The translations under genes and the position numbers were made by a program. Source: SIG299 sp045593825 (lineage in GTDB: Bacteria > Bacillota > Clostridia > Lachnospirales > Lachnospiraceae). From it: a DNA stretch of 26,437 nucleotides. Shown here in pieces: positions 23,551 to 26,437 of this stretch. Numbering within the stretch: position 1 is the first letter of the stretch; the number at the start of each line of letters is the position of its first letter. The stretch lies in contig JAZNXI010000144.1 in NCBI GenBank assembly GCA_045593825.1, positions 1 to 26,437 on the forward strand. The letters run 5' to 3'. The notes under the pieces are model-generated. The model was not told the origin of the DNA. It did no database searches and saw only the letters and a list, made by a program, of their open reading frames with translations.

Positions 23551-23679
23551 ATGAACAATATTTGCAATTACATTTTACAGTTCCTTGGCGGATGCAACTT
23601 ATCTTCTCTGTTCAGCGGTTTCTGCGGTTCCAATAACAATTGCGGTTTCGGCAACATTTTCGATGGCAACTGCCAGTAA
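23551..23679 (+). CDS. Small cysteine-rich peptide, 42 residues
   Basis: I take ATG 23551 as the start because AAAGGAGAGG lies just before it; the longer frame from 23434 begins inside the preceding terminator. The peptide has five cysteines at 5, 15, 25, 31 and 41, spaced 10, 10, 6 and 10, in a background rich in Asn, Gly and Phe with almost no charge. Residues 7-24 are moderately hydrophobic; there is no clear secretion signal or modification-enzyme neighbour. It has its own promoter and terminator, which argues it is a real gene. I do not recognise the family. Possible roles: metal binding, spore or envelope structure, or a disulfide-linked peptide; none is shown. Confidence 0.72.
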   Translation: MNNICNYILQFLGGCNLSSLFSGFCGSNNNCGFGNIFDGNCQ

Positions 23680-23722
23680 ATCAGAGAAATAATCTAATAT
23701 ACAAAAGAATCATTTAAACCAC

Positions 23723-23764
23723 AAAAAGCCGGAGGAACCACATCACGCAGGCCTCCGGCTTTTT
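23723..23764 (+). terminator. Terminator after the small peptide gene
   Basis: A 13-bp stem (AAAAAGCCGGAGG, 23723-23735, with CCTCCGGCTTTTT, 23752-23764) and a 16-base loop, ending in a T-run. It lies 43 bases after the stop; the stretch between shows nothing. Confidence 0.88.
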
Positions 23765-23794
23765 TCATGTTCATAACGCGCAATTTCCTGTTTT

Positions 23795-23847
23795 AAACAC
23801 GACTAACGTGTTTTTGCATTAACGAGCTGCTTTACATTCGTGTTTTT
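23795..23847. repeat. Repeated CGTGTTT elements upstream of the XRE gene
   Basis: AAACACG (23795-23801) pairs with CGTGTTT at 23807 across a five-base loop, and the nine-mer CGTGTTTTT occurs at 23807-23815 and again at 23839-23847, 32 bases (three helical turns) apart. Between the peptide terminator and the XRE gene there is no other coding content, so these are candidate protein-binding sites. Confidence 0.5.
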
Positions 23848-23883
23848 AACATGTTTAAAATCTTCGTTTAAAACGGGATACTT

Positions 23884-23939
23884 CTTATTAGAAATAAAAA
23901 ATAAGTTTAGAACCCATGCAAACTCTTATTAAAAATAAG
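23884..23939. promoter_or_regulatory. Two near-identical palindromes before the XRE gene, candidate operators
   Basis: CTTATTAGAAATAAA (23884-23898) and CTTATTAAAAATAAG (23925-23939) differ at two bases; each is a TTATT/AATAA dyad with a three-base centre. Centres are 41 bases apart, four helical turns. The second overlaps the ribosome site AAGGAG (23937-23942), so binding would block expression of the gene that follows. Autorepression by the XRE protein is the natural reading. A clear promoter could not be picked in this AT-rich stretch. Confidence 0.6.
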
Positions 23940-23949
23940 GAGAATCCCT

Positions 23950-24312
23950 ATGAATCGTAAAAAAATTCCTTATGACCGTTATGCCGTAGGCGAACGCATT
24001 CAAAAGCAACGTCAAAGCCTCGGTATGTCTCAAGAGGAGTTAGCGGAACGAATTGATCGCGCTACAAAATACTGCTCTGACATAGAACGCGGTATTTGTG
24101 GTATGTCTGTAGAGACCATGCTTGCCCTTTCAGAACATCTGCATATGAGTCTTGATTATATGATGTATGGCATCAAGTCGGAATCCCAGGAAAAAAATGT
24201 ACCATTGGAGCGTAACGAACTGCAGCAACTGCTTGCCGATTGTACCGACCGCCAATACACTTATGCAATGCGATTAATGGAAGTCTTCTTAACCGCTACG
24301 GAAGAAAACTAA
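23950..24312 (+). CDS. XRE-family helix-turn-helix regulator
   Basis: A 120-residue DNA-binding protein. Residues about 14-70 are a Cro/C1-type helix-turn-helix (GERIQKQRQSLGMSQEELAERI, then TKYCSDIERGICGMSVETMLALSEHL), with AERIDRATKYCSDIERG as the recognition part. The C-terminal 45 residues (LERNELQQLLADCTDRQYTYAMRLMEVFL) are helical and probably dimerise. AAGGAG is placed well before the ATG. Two palindromes directly upstream suggest autoregulation. It is a single gene converging on dtd with three bases between stops; other targets are not evident. The nearby genes do not look like a prophage or conjugative element. Confidence 0.92.
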   Translation: MNRKKIPYDRYAVGERIQKQRQSLGMSQEELAERIDRATKYCSDIERGICGMSVETMLALSEHLHMSLDYMMYGIKSESQEKNVPLERNELQQLLADCTDRQYTYAMRLMEVFLTATEEN

Positions 24313-24315
24313 TTT

Positions 24316-24753
24316 TTACAATTCCAGCACAATAGTAAACGGACCGTCATTCTCCAGCGCAACCTTCATATCTGCGCCGAACTCTCCGGTTTCTACCACA
24401 TCTACCTGTTTCTTGCATTCCGCAATAATATACTCATAAAGCTCGTTGGCCAATTCCGGCTTGCCTGCATTAATAAAAGATGGTCTGTTACCATGACTAC
24501 AGTCTGCATACAGCGTAAACTGGGAAACCAGCAAAAGCTCTCCGTTTACATCCTTTAAAGACAGATTTGTCTTGCCGTTCTCATCCTGGAAAATTCGCAA
24601 TCCCAGAAGTTTTTTTATATATTTATCTGCAATTTCTTTCGTGTCTTCATTGGACACACCGATAAACACCAGAAATCCTTTTTTAATTGCGCCAATCACG
24701 TTGCCATCTACAGTAACACTGGCATGATTTACTCTCTGTACTACAAATTTCAT
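24316..24753 (-). CDS. dtd: D-aminoacyl-tRNA deacylase
   Basis: A 145-residue Dtd that cleaves D-amino acids and glycine mischarged on tRNA, in the cytosol. Signatures are MKFVVQRVNHASVTVDG at the start, SQFTLYAD (77-84) with the catalytic-site Ser/Gln/Thr, and NDGPFT (135-140), the Gly-cisPro motif that reaches into the partner subunit and excludes L-amino acids. The family consensus is GPVT or GPMT-like, so Phe139 is a small deviation. I chose ATG 24753 over 24786 because the family begins MKxVVQRV and length is then exactly typical; AAGGAG is eleven bases upstream. A clear promoter lies at 24822-24850. Confidence 0.96.
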   Translation of the reverse strand: MKFVVQRVNHASVTVDGNVIGAIKKGFLVFIGVSNEDTKEIADKYIKKLLGLRIFQDENGKTNLSLKDVNGELLLVSQFTLYADCSHGNRPSFINAGKPELANELYEYIIAECKKQVDVVETGEFGADMKVALENDGPFTIVLEL

Positions 24754-24821
24754 TTTATCTGCACTCCTTGTTTCTCTAATATTCATTATGTTGTGGTCAT
24801 ATTACCCACACTCCCTGATCC

Positions 24822-24850
24822 AGTATACCAGTTTTCCCATTTCTAATCAA
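24822..24850 (-). promoter_or_regulatory. Promoter of dtd
   Basis: TTGATT (24850-24845), a 17-bp spacer and TATACT (24827-24822) with TGG before it, on the minus strand. The twelve bases TGGTATACTGGA are repeated, in opposite orientation, at the promoter of the rightward gene. Confidence 0.7.
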
Positions 24851-24887
24851 TTTCTAATTTGCCTTTTATGATTCTTATAATTCTCTA

Positions 24888-24899
24888 TGGTATACTGGA
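24888..24899 (+). promoter_or_regulatory. Extended -10 promoter of the bactofilin-like gene
   Basis: TGGTATACTGGA, with TATACT at 24891-24896. The -35 at the proper distance (ATGATT) is poor, as tolerated with the TGG extension. An in-frame ATG at 24887 falls in this box and is therefore not the start of the gene. Confidence 0.6.
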
Positions 24900-24940
24900 G
24901 TCATGAAAAAGAAATCACACATTCAGAAAGGGATAAAACT

Positions 24941-25537
24941 ATGGGCGAGTATCGTTGTGAAGGAATCGGAAGTGTCAATGGAGGAACCTATGACAGATTA
25001 CATGTAGAAGGGGTTTTCACTGCCAAAGGACCAATTAAAGCAAATCAGGTTAACGGCGAAGGAGTTATGAAATTTACGACTCTTTCTGCAGAAACACTGA
25101 CCTTGGAAGGCGTAACAAATGTGAACGGATTATTGGAAGCCGGCTCCTGCAATTCCGAAGGAGTCTTAAAGGCAGGCGCAATCATAGTGTCCGGCGATCT
25201 TTATTCCGACGGCGTAATAAATACAACTATGCTGCAGGCAGACAGTGCCACCTTACTCCACAACAGAAGAAAAGAATCCATCCGTCCATTTACCAGAGTA
25301 CGTGCCTTCTTCTCCGGCAGAGACATTCAGGACGAAAAAAACGCCAGAATCCGCGATATTGAAGCAAACAAGCTACACATTGAGGATTATTCCGTGCAGA
25401 AAATCACCGGAAAGGATGTTGTCATCGGCAGAGGGTGTTTCGTTGATAAGGTAATCGCCACTGCAAATTTAAGAATACATAAATCTGCACAGGTAAACGA
25501 CTTTATCGGTTCTGTTATGCCGGTATACTTTGAATAA
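24941..25537 (+). CDS. Bactofilin-like beta-helix protein (polymer-forming)
   Basis: A 198-residue protein with no signal or membrane segment, composed of short repeats in which V, G, hydrophobic and small residues recur about every six residues: GGTYDRLHVEGVFTAKGPI, ANQVNGEGVMKFTTLSAET, LTLEGVTNVNGLLEAG, CNSEGVLKAGAIIVSGD. This is the right-handed beta-helix pattern of bactofilins (polymer-forming cytoskeletal proteins, YhbE/F-like). A basic linker near residues 106-135 (RRKESIRPFTRVRAFFSGRD) interrupts the helix before a second set of repeats (ANKLHIEDYSVQKITGKDVVIGRG). ATG 24941 follows AAAGGG at eight bases. Monocistronic, with terminator. The family call is by pattern; polymerisation is inferred. 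Confidence 0.78.
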   Translation: MGEYRCEGIGSVNGGTYDRLHVEGVFTAKGPIKANQVNGEGVMKFTTLSAETLTLEGVTNVNGLLEAGSCNSEGVLKAGAIIVSGDLYSDGVINTTMLQADSATLLHNRRKESIRPFTRVRAFFSGRDIQDEKNARIRDIEANKLHIEDYSVQKITGKDVVIGRGCFVDKVIATANLRIHKSAQVNDFIGSVMPVYFE

Positions 25538-25601
25538 CTTTGCTTCCTTTTTTGTTTTTCTCATAAAAAGTGCAGCAGGAACATTTCCTGTTACACAATA
25601 A

Positions 25602-25640
25602 CACCCGCCGGGCGGTTCGTCCCCTCCGGCGGGTGAGTTT
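25602..25640. terminator. Terminator between the bactofilin-like and argD genes
   Basis: A 10-bp GC stem (CACCCGCCGG, 25602-25611, with CCGGCGGGTG, 25626-25635) and a 14-base loop, followed on the plus strand by AGTTTTT. The convergent aminotransferase gene ends at 25641, so the hairpin may serve both; the leftward side has only a poor T-run. Confidence 0.82.
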
Positions 25641-26437
25641 TTATAAGCACTTCTTCAATTTCTCAATCATCTCATCAATCTGATCCTTCTGCATTACCAG
25701 AGGAGGTAAGAAACGGATGGTATTCGCTCCCGCAGAAATCAGAATAAGACCGTTTTCCAGAGCCTTAGCCGCAATGTCCTTTACCGGCATGGTAAATTCC
25801 AGACCCTGCATGAAACCGAAGCCTCTATGCTCTTTGACACAATCATATTCCTTTGCGAACTCTTCTAACTTTTCGTAGAGATATGCGCCGTTTTCTTTTA
25901 CATTCTCCAGCACCTTCTGCTCCTCAAAGAGGTCGAATACCTTTGCTACTGCTGCACAAACAAACGGGTTGCCGCCATAGGTGGTGCCATGATCGCCCGG
26001 TTCAAAAGCTGCTGCCACTTTTTCGGTTGCCGCAAATGCACCTACCGGAACACCGCAGCCAAGAGCCTTGGCACAGGTAACAATGTCAGGCTGTACGCCG
26101 TACTTCTGGTAGCAGAACATGTTGCCGGAACGACCCATGCCGCACTGGATTTCGTCTAAAATAAGAACGATGTCCTTTTCCTTACAGATTGCTGCAACGC
26201 CCTCAATAAACTCCTTGGTTGCCGGATGGATACCACCCTCACCCTGCAGGGTTTCCATAATGATGGCTGCTGTTTTGTCGGTAATCTTAGATTTTACATC
26301 CTCTAAATTGTTAAACTCAGCAAATACCGCACCGCCAATGAGTGGTTCGAACGGTTCACGGTACTTCTTTGTTCCGGTGACCGAAAGAGCACCCATACTT
26401 CTGCCGTGGAAGGAATGGTCCATGGCAATAATTTGGC
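25641..26437 (-). CDS. argD: Acetylornithine aminotransferase, C-terminal part (cut by window edge)
   Basis: The last 260-odd residues of a class III PLP aminotransferase, open through the right edge (codons before Met 26423 read QIIA, as in relatives). Seen are IIAMDHSFHGRSMGALSVTG, LILDEIQCGMGRSG with the PLP-ring Asp, VTCAKALGCGVPVGAF with the PLP-forming Lys, and DHGTTYGGNPFVCAAV, the phosphate-side Thr loop. This set is that of ArgD, which makes N-acetylornithine from its semialdehyde in arginine synthesis; close relatives (ornithine or GABA aminotransferases) share it, so argD is probable rather than certain. It converges on the bactofilin-like gene with a terminator between. Residues upstream of 26437 are not visible. 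Confidence 0.88.
   Translation of the reverse strand, partial: QIIAMDHSFHGRSMGALSVTGTKKYREPFEPLIGGAVFAEFNNLEDVKSKITDKTAAIIMETLQGEGGIHPATKEFIEGVAAICKEKDIVLILDEIQCGMGRSGNMFCYQKYGVQPDIVTCAKALGCGVPVGAFAATEKVAAAFEPGDHGTTYGGNPFVCAAVAKVFDLFEEQKVLENVKENGAYLYEKLEEFAKEYDCVKEHRGFGFMQGLEFTMPVKDIAAKALENGLILISAGANTIRFLPPLVMQKDQIDEMIEKLKKCL

Overview
The window looks like the chromosome of a low-GC Gram-positive anaerobe of the Clostridia, most likely a pectin-using gut Lachnospiraceae. The evidence is a lipoprotein pectin esterase of about 1,845 residues, AT-rich intergenic DNA with TTGACA/TATAAT-type promoters, strong AGGAGG ribosome sites and the gene families present. The genus is an inference; I see no rRNA or tRNA gene to test it.

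Left region (1-12,370). After the tail of an unrecognised + strand gene, 17 minus-strand genes run head to tail from 12,270 down to 348. Gaps are 1-33 bases and several starts and stops overlap. Nearly all encode small single-domain enzymes acting on small molecules: two P-loop kinases, two GNAT acetyltransferases, an aminoglycoside-type nucleotidyltransferase, Nudix, nucleoside phosphorylase, nucleoside deaminase, flavin reductase, methyltransferase, alpha/beta hydrolase and HAD phosphatase, plus DUF402, DUF2200 and DUF5662 proteins. One internal break at 8,274-8,430 carries a good promoter, a 13-bp triple tandem repeat and a palindrome, upstream of a 680-residue glycoside-hydrolase-like gene. 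The DUF402 gene is split by an in-frame TGA where a Trp codon is expected.

Middle region (12,370-21,560). A MATE exporter and an EamA/DMT transporter are followed by a strong terminator. Upstream lies the giant lipoprotein: tandem beta-sandwich repeats, a CE8 pectin methylesterase with all catalytic motifs, an Ig-like linker, two complete SGNH (CE12-type) acetylesterase domains and a C-terminal beta-sandwich. A MerR-family regulator gene sits directly upstream on the same strand. Between them is a promoter with a 19-bp spacer holding a perfect TGACAC/GTGTCA dyad, the architecture MerR proteins act on. This regulator-enzyme pair is the most interesting unit here.

Right region (21,560-26,437). 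Single genes each have their own promoter or terminator: a repeated-TM-helix membrane protein related to MscS channels but lacking the cytosolic beta domain, a cyclophilin, a 42-residue cysteine-rich peptide, an XRE-type repressor with two near-identical palindromes in front of it, dtd, a bactofilin-like beta-helix protein, and the 3' part of an acetylornithine aminotransferase gene cut by the window edge. No gene-free stretch exceeds 300 bases. I found no CRISPR array, insertion sequence, tRNA or rRNA.
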